Assembly: GCF_017742235.1 (NCBI RefSeq)
Contig: NZ_JAGHKQ010000004.1
Coordinates: 244,915-308,914 of the forward strand
Direction of reading: 5' to 3'
DNA length: 64,000 nt
DNA from: Bacillus sp. 165
GTDB taxonomy: Bacteria > Bacillota > Bacilli > Bacillales > Bacillaceae_G
Below the pieces are notes generated by a model, which saw nothing but the letters and a program-made list of their open reading frames with translations, did no database searches and was not told where the DNA came from. Shown in pieces: positions 44,176 to 53,375 of this stretch. Position 1 is the stretch's first letter. Every line of letters begins with the position of its first letter. A program made the position numbers and the translations under genes.

Positions 44176-44940
44176 ATGCGTCAAAAATTAGAAGATGCGA
44201 TTAAACGATACGGCTTGTCTCATATGCATGCTGATATTGTTAATATGGTATTTCCGACTATTATGGTAAAACCGGAACGTCAAGAAATGATTCCTGAAGG
44301 ACAATCTAAAATGGGAGGTTTTCCTGATTTTCCAAAAGATTGGGAATATCCAACATATAAGGATATTCCTTTACAATTTATCGCGCAGCTTAACTTAACT
44401 GAACTAGCCGTATTTTCGCAAGCATCCGTACTGCCGCACAAAGGCATGCTGTATTTCTTTTATCTTGAAGATGCAGGGGATGATATAGTTTGGGGGGAGC
44501 CTCATCAAAAGGACGGCTGGCGCGTACTTTATTTTGACGGGGATGTATCGGAGCTGCAGACTGTACAAGGTGCCTCTCATGTGTATCCGCAATGTGCTCT
44601 TTCATTTTGGGAGGAAGAACGATTGCAAGAATTGTTTATTGAAGATGAAGCTGACTCGGATAAGTATTATGCTATGGTGGAGGAATTGTATCCAGAAACG
44701 TATGATTATCATCAGATATTGGGATATCCCCGCGCACTGCAAAATGAGGTATTTGAGGAAATTGCAGATATGACGGAAAAACGACAGGATGAATATGTCT
44801 TGCTGCTGCAAGTAGATTCTGATGAACAGAATTTGAACATGCTGTGGGGTGACAGCGGCATGCTGTACTATTGTATTACAAAAGAGGATCTAGCAAACGA
44901 AAGATTTGAGAATTCGTGGCTGTTAATGCAGTGCTTGTAG
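44176..44940 (+). CDS. DUF1963 (YwqG-like) protein
   Basis: 254 residues. Signature stretches are SKMGGFPDFPKDWEYP, PLQFIAQLNLTEL, LYFFYLE, and LLLQVDSDEQ...MLWGDSGMLYYCI, matching DUF1963/YwqG. The family is soluble and of unknown function, sometimes linked to toxin immunity loci; no toxin gene is visible here. AGAGGTG before ATG. Confidence 0.85.
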   Translation: MRQKLEDAIKRYGLSHMHADIVNMVFPTIMVKPERQEMIPEGQSKMGGFPDFPKDWEYPTYKDIPLQFIAQLNLTELAVFSQASVLPHKGMLYFFYLEDAGDDIVWGEPHQKDGWRVLYFDGDVSELQTVQGASHVYPQCALSFWEEERLQELFIEDEADSDKYYAMVEELYPETYDYHQILGYPRALQNEVFEEIADMTEKRQDEYVLLLQVDSDEQNLNMLWGDSGMLYYCITKEDLANERFENSWLLMQCL

Positions 44941-44990
44941 ATTCTGCAATATCTGGCAATAAGTAACTGATTATAGGCTGAGGTTATAAA

Positions 44991-45021
44991 AAACAGCGCT
45001 GCTTTTAGCAGTGCTGTTTCT
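44991..45021. terminator. Terminator between the YwqG-like gene and next gene
   Basis: The stem AAACAGCGCTGC / GCAGTGCTGTTT (one G-U) between convergent genes. Confidence 0.75.
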
Positions 45022-45023
45022 AT

Positions 45024-45287
45024 TTACATCCAAATCTCTAAAATAGTTGGGTCGTCTTCCTGAGAACGAGGCATCTTATTGAATGCAGAAGGTATGCATT
45101 CTCTAATTTCTGCCAGAGTATCCTTTACGATAATGTAGTTAGTGATTTGCTGCAAGTCAAATAAACGTGCAACATATTTGCCTGGAAAATCAGCAGGGTT
45201 TTCGTATACGGCAATAATCGGTATTTTAATATCTCCAAAATAGAATCCTACAAAGCTATCAAGAGTGTGGTTCGATATATTCATCAT
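45024..45287 (-). CDS. Hypothetical 87-residue protein
   Basis: A soluble protein, Met-Met start after GAAGGGGGCAG. Its beta-rich front (DSFVGFYFGDIKIPIIAVYENP) and acidic helix give no recognised family. It ends at a shared terminator. Confidence 0.55.
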   Translation of the reverse strand: MMNISNHTLDSFVGFYFGDIKIPIIAVYENPADFPGKYVARLFDLQQITNYIIVKDTLAEIRECIPSAFNKMPRSQEDDPTILEIWM

Positions 45288-45386
45288 AGCTGCCCCCTTC
45301 GTATTTGTTCTACCCTTCTATTCTAGAACAAATAGAACGAGATTCCTATACTAATCGACAAAAAAATCAAACTATTACGAAAAAAA

Positions 45387-45902
45387 TTATTTGAGTTGTT
45401 GCTTCAATCCATGAGCTTCCTTATAGATAGCATGAAGTGAAGGGTAGTCCTTGGCTATTTTTTCTATGCTGTTTATTTCTTTTTTTGCTTGGTTGTATTT
45501 TTTGTTTTGTATCTGTATTTTTACATCTACGAGCGAGGCTTGCAGTTCTGTTTTCATCTTAGCCAGCACTTGAATTTGATTTTGCAGTTCTTTTGCATTT
45601 TGCTGTAAGTGAATCATAAGCGGATGGATGCTGCTGTCATTTTGTATCTCTGTAAGTAAAAGTACAGCGATTTCTAGATTGCCTTTCTCTACTTCTTGTT
45701 TGGCTTGTATGTAAGATTCGACCTGATGCTGTAAATGTAGGGTTTTTTTGTTGGGCTCTTTTTTATAGTATGTTTCTAAAGAATGGACAGCTGCTTCAGG
45801 CTTGCCTGTACGAACAAGTTCGACTGATTCGTCTAGACTGACAGATGGGCTGCTGCAAGAAGCTAGCAAAAAAACAGCCATTACTACTAAAATAGGTTTC
45901 AA
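45387..45902 (-). CDS. Helical lipoprotein (171 aa)
   Basis: TTG start after GGAGGG; signal KPILVVMAVFLLASC with lipobox LASC (Cys16). The mature part is TPR-like alpha-helical (ESVELVRTGKPEAAVHSLETYYKKEP; KGNLEIAVLLLTEIQND) with a coiled-coil-prone LQQNAKELQNQIQVLAKMKTE. Anchored outside the membrane; function unknown. Confidence 0.65.
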   Translation of the reverse strand: MKPILVVMAVFLLASCSSPSVSLDESVELVRTGKPEAAVHSLETYYKKEPNKKTLHLQHQVESYIQAKQEVEKGNLEIAVLLLTEIQNDSSIHPLMIHLQQNAKELQNQIQVLAKMKTELQASLVDVKIQIQNKKYNQAKKEINSIEKIAKDYPSLHAIYKEAHGLKQQLK

Positions 45903-46061
45903 TAGATTCCCTCCAATCTGTTAATAGTATACACCAGAACAAAGGTTCTTTTCGATAGGGGGCGATATATTGAGAAGTACGTGACAGGAAGAAAATTTGA
46001 AATAGTGGGAATTTAAATTAATTAAGAAAAGAAAAATCCCAGCATGTCGATTCATGTGGGA

Positions 46062-46928
46062 TTAAAAAAATGTACGCCGTGTTCCAGGAGAGTTGTGAGG
46101 GTTAGTATGTCGCTTTCTATTGTCCTTTTGCGGACGGTTTTTCAGCTCAGGGGCCATGTCTTTATTTTCATGATTGATGACAATTTTATCTGAAATGGCC
46201 TCTAGCTCTTTCGTAGACAGACGTTCCTTTTCGAACAGTGGTACTCCCTTACGTGTAAAGTTTTCTCCTTCCAATTTTGTAGGTAGGTTGGAAGAGCTTG
46301 CATGTATAGGAGCTGTGTTTTTTCGTGTATTTACTCTTTTTTCTGTGTCATCTTCATCTACAATCATGGTCACGCGGGGAAAAGCTGAGGATGAGGACCC
46401 TGTATGTGCATCTTGAATGGGGACATCATCACGTATCGGAAGTGTATTCGCCATTGGAAGAGATTGTTCGGCAGATACCCCTAAAACATTTTCAGTGGAA
46501 GCAGGTATTTGTTGATTTCCAGTCAAGTCTTTTAAGCCTTTGAGGATTTGGTCAAATTGGTTCTCATTTATGGTGTTATTAGCACGCAGTAACGAGGTGA
46601 GTGCATATGCAAGGGCAGAATTATCAACATTTACGTTAAGGTTTACATGCGAATTGCCGCTCCCTTTAATAGAAGCTTCATTTCTGACCGCTTCTTGAGG
46701 GGTACTGTTGTTTTGCTTATTATCTGAACTGGCAGCAGTCTGCTGGGTATTGTTACTTTGTGCATTTGCGGTGTTGGCAGCAGCTTGTTGGGTATTGTTG
46801 TTTCGTGTATTACGGGTGTCGGCAGCAGCAAGTTGCTGGGCGATTATATTGTTGGTTGTAAGTCGCGTGTTATTTCTTGCTGCTGCCAATGCCCTCCAAT
46901 AAACTGGATGGGTAAACATATTAGTCAT
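46062..46928 (-). CDS. Asn/Gln/Ala-rich protein with GNSH motif, large partner
   Basis: 288 residues. The front third is low-complexity (TRNNNTQQAAANTANAQSNN), followed by SGNSHVNLNVNVDNS and a helical segment (YALTSLLRANNTINENQFDQILKGL). The last half is charged and Pro/Ser-rich, ending HNSPGTRRTFF. There is no signal peptide. It overlaps its upstream partner (46921-47286) by 8 bases and shares the GNSH motif with it. Possibly a spore-surface or structural pair; family not recognised. Confidence 0.6.
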   Translation of the reverse strand: MTNMFTHPVYWRALAAARNNTRLTTNNIIAQQLAAADTRNTRNNNTQQAAANTANAQSNNTQQTAASSDNKQNNSTPQEAVRNEASIKGSGNSHVNLNVNVDNSALAYALTSLLRANNTINENQFDQILKGLKDLTGNQQIPASTENVLGVSAEQSLPMANTLPIRDDVPIQDAHTGSSSSAFPRVTMIVDEDDTEKRVNTRKNTAPIHASSSNLPTKLEGENFTRKGVPLFEKERLSTKELEAISDKIVINHENKDMAPELKNRPQKDNRKRHTNPHNSPGTRRTFF

Positions 46929-47286
46929 TCTCTCTTAAGGAGTTTGTTAATAATTGAGCCAATAACGGAATTAATGCACTATTTAATTCAGAGTTAACAC
47001 TTGCACGGTTTGATGGGTTTAAAGCTGCTGTTGCTTGTTCTTGCAGTTGATCTGGTGTAAGGTCATTCGGACCTACGTTCATGTTAATATGGGAGTTTCC
47101 TGAATTTGTAATCGTCGCAATATTTTTATCAACTTCTCTATTATTTGCCATTTCATTATTCCTCTCATTATTATTTTGAGTATTTGCTGCAGCTTGATTA
47201 TTTGCAGCGGATTCTTGACTTACGCTTTGCACACTGGTATTGTCAACCTGCTGCTGTTGTCTCCACAGCTTAAAAAAGGTATTCAA
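46921..47286 (-). CDS. Asn/Gln-rich protein with GNSH motif, small partner
   Basis: 121 residues: FFKLWRQQQQVDN at the start, a low-complexity Asn/Ala/Gln stretch, then NSGNSHINMNVGPNDL and a C-terminal helix ALIPLLAQLLTNSLREND. ATG 47286 follows AAAGGAGAGGGGT. Same motif order as the larger downstream gene, so the pair probably arose by duplication and acts together. No terminator between them. Confidence 0.6.
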   Translation of the reverse strand: MNTFFKLWRQQQQVDNTSVQSVSQESAANNQAAANTQNNNERNNEMANNREVDKNIATITNSGNSHINMNVGPNDLTPDQLQEQATAALNPSNRASVNSELNSALIPLLAQLLTNSLREND

Positions 47287-47453
47287 AAGTACCCCTCTCC
47301 TTTGTAATTTCCTCTTTAAAACTCTTTACACCATACCATATGCATAGATGGACAAATGAGTATGGACAAATATCCTAGGACAAACGTAGTTTTTTCACTA
47401 AAATGACAAATGTACCGTAGTGGAATTCGCCTGTAAGATTAAGAAGGAAATAG

Positions 47454-47484
47454 AAAAAGAGCCAGCAGATTGGCTCTTTTTATT
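47454..47484 (-). terminator. Terminator of the 24-residue protein gene
   Basis: The stem AAAAAGAGCCA / TGGCTCTTTTT downstream of the small minus-strand gene. Confidence 0.8.
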
Positions 47485-47500
47485 ATTTATAAACCATTTA

Positions 47501-47575
47501 TTAGTCTCTGAGAGCAAGGATGGTCAAAATAGTAATCAAAATTAAATGCATTTGGTCGTTGTTTTTTTTTGGCAT
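47501..47575 (-). CDS. Tiny protein (24 aa)
   Basis: ATG 47575 after GGGGGTGCTAGGACC encodes MPKKNNDQMHLILITILTILALRD: a basic start and one short hydrophobic helix. It has its own terminator, which supports a real small gene. Function unknown. Confidence 0.5.
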   Translation of the reverse strand: MPKKNNDQMHLILITILTILALRD

Positions 47576-47982
47576 GGTCCTAGCACCCCCTGTCTATATC
47601 AATAATATATGGCAAATAGAAGGTGGACGAGACGACACTTGTCCTGATTATGGAAAAATTAATCTTTTATGTTATATTTAATCAATCATGTTTCTATGTT
47701 TGCTGTTTATACTGCAAAAGAGAAAATAGATATGAAAGAACGCTCCATTTTTAACTTGTCGGAAAAAACCGATGCTTAGGGCTGGTTTCAAGTTATATTA
47801 AATTCTTAAAAGGTATAAAAAAAAGGTAAATACAGGGGATGTTAGTTATCTTAACAGTTTTTCTATGGAAGAAGAAAGTATTGTCCTCACGGTGCTTCCT
47901 GAGATAGTGAAGCGAATACTGCAAAAGTGTTGATTTGTATTATCCGATATAAAAAAGAGAGAAGCAATAAGAAAGTAGCCTC
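47576..47982. other. Intergenic region, no intact gene
   Basis: About 400 bases. A plus-strand stretch near 47840-47931 reads DVSYLNSFSMEEESIVLTVLPEIVKRILQKC without a clear start and may be a gene remnant. Nothing else supported. Confidence 0.4.
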
Positions 47983-48534
47983 TTACTGCTTCTCAATTCC
48001 TCTTATAAGAATTTTATGTAAATCTTCCAATGCTTCATTGAGTTTCATATCGCGTTCGGTTAAAAGTTTTGTACACAGCAGTTTAGTAATTGTACCGTCA
48101 ATAATTGTTTCAATCATGACAGGGTTGACATCGTTGCGAAATACCCCTTCTTTTACTCCTGTCATATAGATATCTTTGAATAGAGTAATTTTAAATTGAT
48201 TTAAACGTTCAATTTTTCCCCACTCATGCGGGAAATGAGCTCTCATCTCTTCAAGGACATTTTTGGGGAAACGGTAATTATAGTAATAATGAATGACAGC
48301 CTGGAGCTTTTCTTTATATGTTATTTTTTGGTTTAAGCAAGATAATGTCATCTCCATCTCATTTTCTATAATATAGCTAACAGCTTCGCTGATTAATTGA
48401 TGTTTGTTTTTAAATAACACATAGATTGTTTTCTTACTAATATGTAGTTTTTCAGCAAGGTCCTGCATCGTAAATTTTTGAAAACCTCGCTCTACAATTA
48501 AGCTCCATGTTTCATCAATAATAATATTCCTCAT
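47983..48534 (-). CDS. TetR-family regulator
   Basis: 183 residues. N-terminal helix-turn-helix FTMQDLAEKLHISKKTIYVLFKNKHQLI, then an all-helical ligand domain (YYYNYRFPKNVLEEMRAHFP). Ligand and targets unknown. AGGGGGAG before ATG. The 315-base upstream gap to 48849 contains no recognised gene; its control may be of itself or of a distant gene. Confidence 0.85.
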   Translation of the reverse strand: MRNIIIDETWSLIVERGFQKFTMQDLAEKLHISKKTIYVLFKNKHQLISEAVSYIIENEMEMTLSCLNQKITYKEKLQAVIHYYYNYRFPKNVLEEMRAHFPHEWGKIERLNQFKITLFKDIYMTGVKEGVFRNDVNPVMIETIIDGTITKLLCTKLLTERDMKLNEALEDLHKILIRGIEKQ

Positions 48535-48849
48535 GATGCTCCCCCTTGACTAAAGAAACGATTCCTGTTTGTATAATTTTCTTTCTATACTATCTTTTAG
48601 TTTAGAATAGAGTCAAGATATTTTTACATTTTTATACAGTTGTATTTTTATAGTAAAATAGGAAGAGATATGTGAAAAAGAGAAAGACATTGAAGTGCAG
48701 ATGAGCAGAATCGAAGAGTAGATACAAAGGGACAGTGAGACACGCTTCTGATAAGAGGGAAATAAGTGATTCCGTTTTCGTTTTCTAAACTGGAGACCTA
48801 CTACATATAATGGATGAGGGAAAGGAAATTCACGTGGGAGGTATGCTTA

Positions 48850-49299
48850 GTGAAAGACATCATTGCGAGACTATCATACTTGATGGAAGCAGTTCCTGCG
48901 AGATTAGCTCTTTGTTCGGAAGAAGAATTATCTATTCGATCGGCTCCAAACAAGTGGTCCAAAAAAGAAATTTTAGGTCATCTATGTGACTCTGCGGTCA
49001 ATAATCTCACCCGGTTTATTAAAGCGCAAATCGAAAAGCCCATATCGTTTGTGCATAAGTATGAACAAGAGCAATGGGTTCTATTGCAGAAGCACCAAGA
49101 GGCAAGGGTTGAGGAGATGTTACAGCTGTGGCTTTCGTTAAATAAAGCTGTAATTCGGACGATTTTGAATATTCCAGAGGATAAGTACAGCAGCATATGT
49201 AAGCTTTATAACGGAGACACGGTTACGTTAAAATGGCTGATCATCGATTATGTTGAGCATATGGAGCATCATCTCAAACAAATGGGGTTGGAAGTATAA
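48850..49299 (+). CDS. DinB-superfamily protein (DinB_2 type)
   Basis: 149 residues with NKWSKKEILGHLCDSAVNNL (metal His), an EQEQWVLLQKHQ helix, and IIDYVEHMEHHLKQM (two metal His). It resembles the YfiT-like DinB_2 subgroup. GTG 48850 has GGGAGG 8 bases upstream; the ATG at 48814 lacks a good ribosome binding site. Related to the decayed gene near 31.7 kb. Confidence 0.78.
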   Translation: MKDIIARLSYLMEAVPARLALCSEEELSIRSAPNKWSKKEILGHLCDSAVNNLTRFIKAQIEKPISFVHKYEQEQWVLLQKHQEARVEEMLQLWLSLNKAVIRTILNIPEDKYSSICKLYNGDTVTLKWLIIDYVEHMEHHLKQMGLEV

Positions 49300-49711
49300 A
49301 AGCAGAAAAGAAGAGAAGCAGGATACAAAATGGAGTATTTGATCTGTATATTCTTATAGTTTGAATAGCTGGGATCTATTGAAAAAATGAGAAGTTTGTA
49401 AGCTTCTTTATGCGGCTTATTCCTCCCGTATTATTATTTGACGATTAAAGAGTGCGGGAGCGTTGCTGCAGATTGGGAAAATTTTTGCATGCTAAGACAG
49501 ATACAGTAATAATTGAAGCAATTGGTGAAAATAAGGAAGGTGGAAGTCAAAAGGAAGAAGCAATCCCTCCTGCAGCGGATTGTTTCTTTTTTTAGAATAG
49601 GAAAAGAATGTGTTTTGTCGAATTATTAGAATGCAATAAATATTGATGCTTAATTTTCAAAAACAATAAAGAATGTTTAAAGGAATAAAAGCTTGTAAAA
49701 AGGAGATGCTC
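49300..49711. other. Intergenic region with one terminator
   Basis: About 410 bases with short unconvincing open stretches. A CTCCCG/CGGGAG inverted repeat spans roughly 49424-49461, and a terminator-like hairpin GAAGCAATCC / GGATTGTTTC with T run is at 49557-49592. Confidence 0.45.
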
Positions 49712-50326
49712 ATGTACATTCCAAATCATTTTAAGCAAGAAGATATACCTGTACTTTTAGAATTTATTAGAAAAAACAGTTTTGGTATTCTCTTTTCCAA
49801 TTATGGTGAGGTACCGGAAGCGACTCATTTGCCGTTTCATGTAAAACAAGAGGGAGAAAATATCATGTTAACCGGTCATTTCGCAAAAGCTAATCCACAT
49901 TGGAAAACTGTAAATGGGAAAGATGTACTGGTTGTCTTTTCAGGTCCCCATGCCTATGTATCGGCCTCCTGGTATGAAGGAAAAAACAATGTGCCGACAT
50001 GGAACTATACAGCAGTCCATGTATATGGCCAGCTCGAAATTGTGGAAGATAAGGGCGAGTTGCTAAGTATGTTGGCAGAGCTTTCTCAGTTTCATGAAAA
50101 AGAAATGGAACATTCTTGGAATATAGAACAGCGAACAGAATATGTCCATCAATTAACGACAGGTATCGTAGGCTTTAAGATTCATATTATGAAATTGGAA
50201 GGGAAATGGAAGATTAGTCAAAACAAGCCGGAACAGGAACGGCGGAATATTATACAAGGATTGCGGGCGCAATCCCGTTATGATTCACGTGAAGTTGCTG
50301 ATTTGATAGAGCGAATCAAGAAGTAA
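49712..50326 (+). CDS. FMN-binding PaiB-like protein
   Basis: 204 residues: FGILFSNYGEVPEATHLPF, GHFAKANPHWKTV, FSGPHAYVSASWYEGKNNVPTWNY (split-barrel flavin motif) and KIHIMKLEGKWKISQNKPEQ. This matches PaiB/FMN-binding negative regulators. ATG 49712 has AAAGGAGATGCTC upstream. No paiA (spermidine acetyltransferase) lies next to it. Confidence 0.88.
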   Translation: MYIPNHFKQEDIPVLLEFIRKNSFGILFSNYGEVPEATHLPFHVKQEGENIMLTGHFAKANPHWKTVNGKDVLVVFSGPHAYVSASWYEGKNNVPTWNYTAVHVYGQLEIVEDKGELLSMLAELSQFHEKEMEHSWNIEQRTEYVHQLTTGIVGFKIHIMKLEGKWKISQNKPEQERRNIIQGLRAQSRYDSREVADLIERIKK

Positions 50327-50363
50327 TGTGGGAAAGCATATAGACATAGAAGGAAGGAGTTAT

Positions 50364-50865
50364 ATGACAAAAGACAGTATGTATGTCCAACGTATTCAAG
50401 AAATATATCCTAATTTACATATTCAAACTGTAGAGCATAATATCATTGGTCAAAACAACGATGTATTGATTATCAATAAGGAATATGTCTTTCGGTTTCC
50501 TAAATATATAGGAGGCATTGAGAAGCTTGAAAAAGAGATTTATATTTTGGAGAGAATTAATAAATTTATATCGAGTCCTGTTCCTGAACCCAGCTACCAT
50601 TTTATGGGATGCTATGGGGAATACAATTACAGGAGTCATAGATTTTGGCGGAGCAGGGCTGGGTGATCCTGCATATGATTTTGCGGGTCTTTTATCGTAC
50701 GACGAGGAGTTTTTCACGATGATAGCAGAGGAGTATTCAGGGATAGATCATATGGTAACGCGTATGCATTTTTATAAAAGCACTTTCGCTTTACAGGAAG
50801 CGCTGTTTGGAATAGAGAATGATGATTTACAAGCATTTGAGAATGGTATAAAGGGGTATAGATGA
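50364..50865 (+). pseudogene. Aminoglycoside phosphotransferase-family gene, internally deleted
   Basis: The first part (MTKDSMYVQRIQEIYPNLHI...VFRFPKYIGGIEKLEKEIYILERI) is the N-lobe of an APH-type kinase; the end (ITGVIDFGGAGLGDPAYDFAGLLSYDEEFF...) is the metal-binding loop and C-lobe in another frame. The join is near 50590, where PVPEPS runs into ILWD. About 150 residues including the catalytic HGDxxxxN loop are missing. The gene is non-functional. Confidence 0.8.
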
Positions 50866-50969
50866 ACTGTTGTCCTTGAAGAGGTCGAGGACTGGTTTCT
50901 TATTCAGTTTGAACGGGGGAGACAATAGTAGAAGGTTTGCAACTTTTTTAAAATCACTTGAATAACAAA

Positions 50970-51017
50970 GGGTATTACATATCTCGTATTGTATATGAAA
51001 TATGTAACACCCGTTTT
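50970..51017. terminator. Terminator-like hairpin before the SDR gene end
   Basis: GGGTATTACATAT / ATATGTAACACCC with one mismatch, then GTTTTTAAAATC. Positioned to stop plus-strand transcripts from the pseudogene. Confidence 0.6.
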
Positions 51018-51079
51018 TAAAATCTTATTGTCATATGAAAGGCCATTAGGAATAAAAAGGATTGTTTCGTTTCTTTTTG

Positions 51080-51874
51080 CTATTCTTGTAACTTTAATTT
51101 TTTGGCAAGCAGGTCTGTTGCTTTTATAGGGTTAATACGGTAGAAAAAATCCATAAGCTTAGAATCTTTCCCTGCTATTACTCGGCATTTATTATTTTCC
51201 ATTCCTTTAATAATGAGCTTTGCTGCTCTTTCTGCGCTCAGTAGCATACGCTTTTGGTTTTCGCTGATTTCTATTCCTATTTCTGCACCAGAGTTTTGTA
51301 CAATGTTTGTGTTTACTCCACCTAGTAAAACAACGGTTACCCCAACTTTTGTATCTTTAAACTCAGAATGAAGTCCTTCTGTTAATAACTTTACAGCAGC
51401 TTTTGAAGCGCCGTAAACCGATTGACCTGGAACTGGAATGAACCCTCCCATGCTGGAGATATTAGTGATGTGTGCTTCTGGTCTTTTTAAAAGGTGTGGT
51501 AAGAACGCTTTACACATATAAAGCGTACCATAGAAGTTAACATCCATAACCAACTTAATTCTTTCAAAATCAAGCTCGTTTACGTTGACAAACGGTTGAA
51601 TAATTCCGGCGTTGTTAATAATTCCATCCACGCTTCCATGTATTGAGATGATCTCTTCTGGAAGTCTTTCCACTTCTTCTCTTCGGGTTAAATTAGCTAT
51701 GTGAGTCGATATCTTGTTACCATATACATTTGATAACGTTTGGATTTCTTCCAAGCCTGATTTGTTGAGGATTGCAGCAACTCTTGCTCCTTTTTCTAAA
51801 AGTTGACAAGTAATTTCTCGTCCAATTCCGCCTCCAGCTCCTGTTACCACAATCACTTTATTTAATACTCTCAT
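51080..51874 (-). CDS. Short-chain dehydrogenase/reductase
   Basis: 264 residues, classical SDR: VVTGAGGGIGREI (cofactor), NNAGII, catalytic Ser in NISSMGGF and Tyr/Lys in YGASKAAVK. Substrate unknown. The C-terminal LMDFFYRINPIKATDLLAKKL resembles SDRs acting on lipids or ketoacyl substrates. GAGGTGAATCT before ATG. Confidence 0.87.
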   Translation of the reverse strand: MRVLNKVIVVTGAGGGIGREITCQLLEKGARVAAILNKSGLEEIQTLSNVYGNKISTHIANLTRREEVERLPEEIISIHGSVDGIINNAGIIQPFVNVNELDFERIKLVMDVNFYGTLYMCKAFLPHLLKRPEAHITNISSMGGFIPVPGQSVYGASKAAVKLLTEGLHSEFKDTKVGVTVVLLGGVNTNIVQNSGAEIGIEISENQKRMLLSAERAAKLIIKGMENNKCRVIAGKDSKLMDFFYRINPIKATDLLAKKLKLQE

Positions 51875-52316
51875 AGATTCACCTCAATATTGTGAATTTT
51901 AACCAAAAATAGTATAACATAATGACATTAAATTATTTGTTTGAATTTGTTACGGGGGATTATATTTAAAAAGGAAGACAAAAAACAACAGAGGCATTTG
52001 TTGGGTAGTACGCAAATTATGTGCATCAGTAAAACATTTGAGTTGATAGTTTGTTATCGGCTCTTTTTTTGTGGATTTTAGTAGGGAAATTAACAATAAA
52101 AATAGCATACGATTTGGATGATGGACAATTACTATGGTCCTATTACTAATTGTGTGGTTTAAGTTAGTGATAGTTGGTTCGAAAATTAATTGAAAACATT
52201 GATTTAACAACAAGAAGGATGTGGGATCATATAAGATTTCACACCCTAAAAGGTAAGTTATGTCCAGTTTTCTCTCCCTTGTCGGAACCCGTTAGCATCC
52301 TGCCATAGTTTTTTAT
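51875..52316. other. Intergenic region, nothing recognised
   Basis: An AT-rich stretch of about 440 bases between two minus-strand genes. Short frames are present on both strands, none with a good start site or family likeness. Confidence 0.5.
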
Positions 52317-53087
52317 CTACCGCTTTTTTACTTTTACTAAGACAGATTGCGCTTGAAAGCTTTCTAGTCTTCCATCTTTTTCTTTCACGCAAAAGTGGTT
52401 ATGAATATAGTCAGGAGCTTGTAGAATAAAGTTCTCCAGCTCCTGTTTATCGGAGAGTGGCATTCCCATTCGGTCAAACCATGAATTGAATGAAAATGTT
52501 TTGGTAAAGCTTATCATTTGCTCGATTGTAAATCCAGATATTTCTAATAAATTCAGCCACTCTGTTTTTTTCAATGCCCGATGATGACTCAAGTCTCGTC
52601 TTTTTTCCACTGTATTATAGAACGCATCTAGCTCACCACATTCAGGTGCCACATTATCAATGAGCAAAAATACACCGCCCTTTTTTAGTACACGATAGGT
52701 TTCTTTTACAAATGAAGCGATGTTTGGGAAATGATGCGGTGCAATACGGCATGTAACGATATCAAAGCTATTGTCTGCAAAAGGAAGAGCTTCTGCGTCT
52801 CCTTGTACAAATTCAACATTTGAATGGCCGTTGTTTTTTATAAATGCTTCTGCTTGCTGCAGCATTCTGTCCGTAAGATCTAACGCCACCACCTTTTTAA
52901 CGATAGAGGCAAATCGATTAGCAACATGTCCTCCGCCTGTTGCGATGTCGAGCATGGTCATAGAGTTATTTGCGCCTGCAATCGCAGACATAGCGCTTAA
53001 ATCTTCACCCTGGGCATGATTTTCACTTGTTACATACAAATGGGCATGTTTGCCGAATTGGTCCTGCACTTGTTTTTTTAAATCCAT
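52317..53087 (-). CDS. SAM-dependent methyltransferase (class I)
   Basis: 256 residues, UbiE/YcgJ-like: motif I MLDIATGGGHVANRFA, motif II VVALDLTDRMLQQAEAF, acidic VQGDAEALPFADNSFDIVTCRIAPHHF and post-motif VLKKGGVFLLID. Substrate unknown. AAGGGGGAAACAG before ATG. Confidence 0.88.
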   Translation of the reverse strand: MDLKKQVQDQFGKHAHLYVTSENHAQGEDLSAMSAIAGANNSMTMLDIATGGGHVANRFASIVKKVVALDLTDRMLQQAEAFIKNNGHSNVEFVQGDAEALPFADNSFDIVTCRIAPHHFPNIASFVKETYRVLKKGGVFLLIDNVAPECGELDAFYNTVEKRRDLSHHRALKKTEWLNLLEISGFTIEQMISFTKTFSFNSWFDRMGMPLSDKQELENFILQAPDYIHNHFCVKEKDGRLESFQAQSVLVKVKKR

Positions 53088-53197
53088 TCTGTTTCCCCCT
53101 TGTTTTAAAAGTAACTAAAAAATGGAAAATAATCTAATCAGTCTTTCTTTTTATGAATTATTTATGTGAATGTACGGTTTCTAACATTGTAAAAAGA

Positions 53198-53238
53198 AAA
53201 AAACGGCTGAACTCTTTGAGGTATAGCCGTTTTTTGTT
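53198..53238. terminator. Bidirectional hairpin upstream of the SulP gene
   Basis: The stem AAAAAACGGCT / AGCCGTTTTTT with a 16-base loop. Confidence 0.7.
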
Positions 53239-53267
53239 GTTACTAGATTTATGTAACAAATTAATCC

Positions 53268-53339
53268 TTGTCAAAAAATTTCCTTTTCCGTATAATACGA
53301 CATGTTGTGTCGGCCCCGATTTCCATACGGTGGAAATCA
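53268..53339 (+). promoter_or_regulatory. SulP gene promoter with two leader dyads
   Basis: TTGTCA and TATAAT (53291-53296) are 17 bases apart. Just downstream are two dyads: CGACA / TGTCG (about 53298-53312) and GATTTCCA / TGGAAATC (about 53319-53339). Neither is followed by a T run, so they may be repressor sites or RNA hairpins. Confidence 0.65.
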
Positions 53340-53375
53340 ATGGAAATTGATAATTTAATAGAAAGAGGTGCTAAA

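Noticed and set aside
51950..52213. Minus-strand 87-codon frame between SDR and methyltransferase genes
   Set aside because: Low-complexity translation, no ribosome binding site, no recognisable domain.
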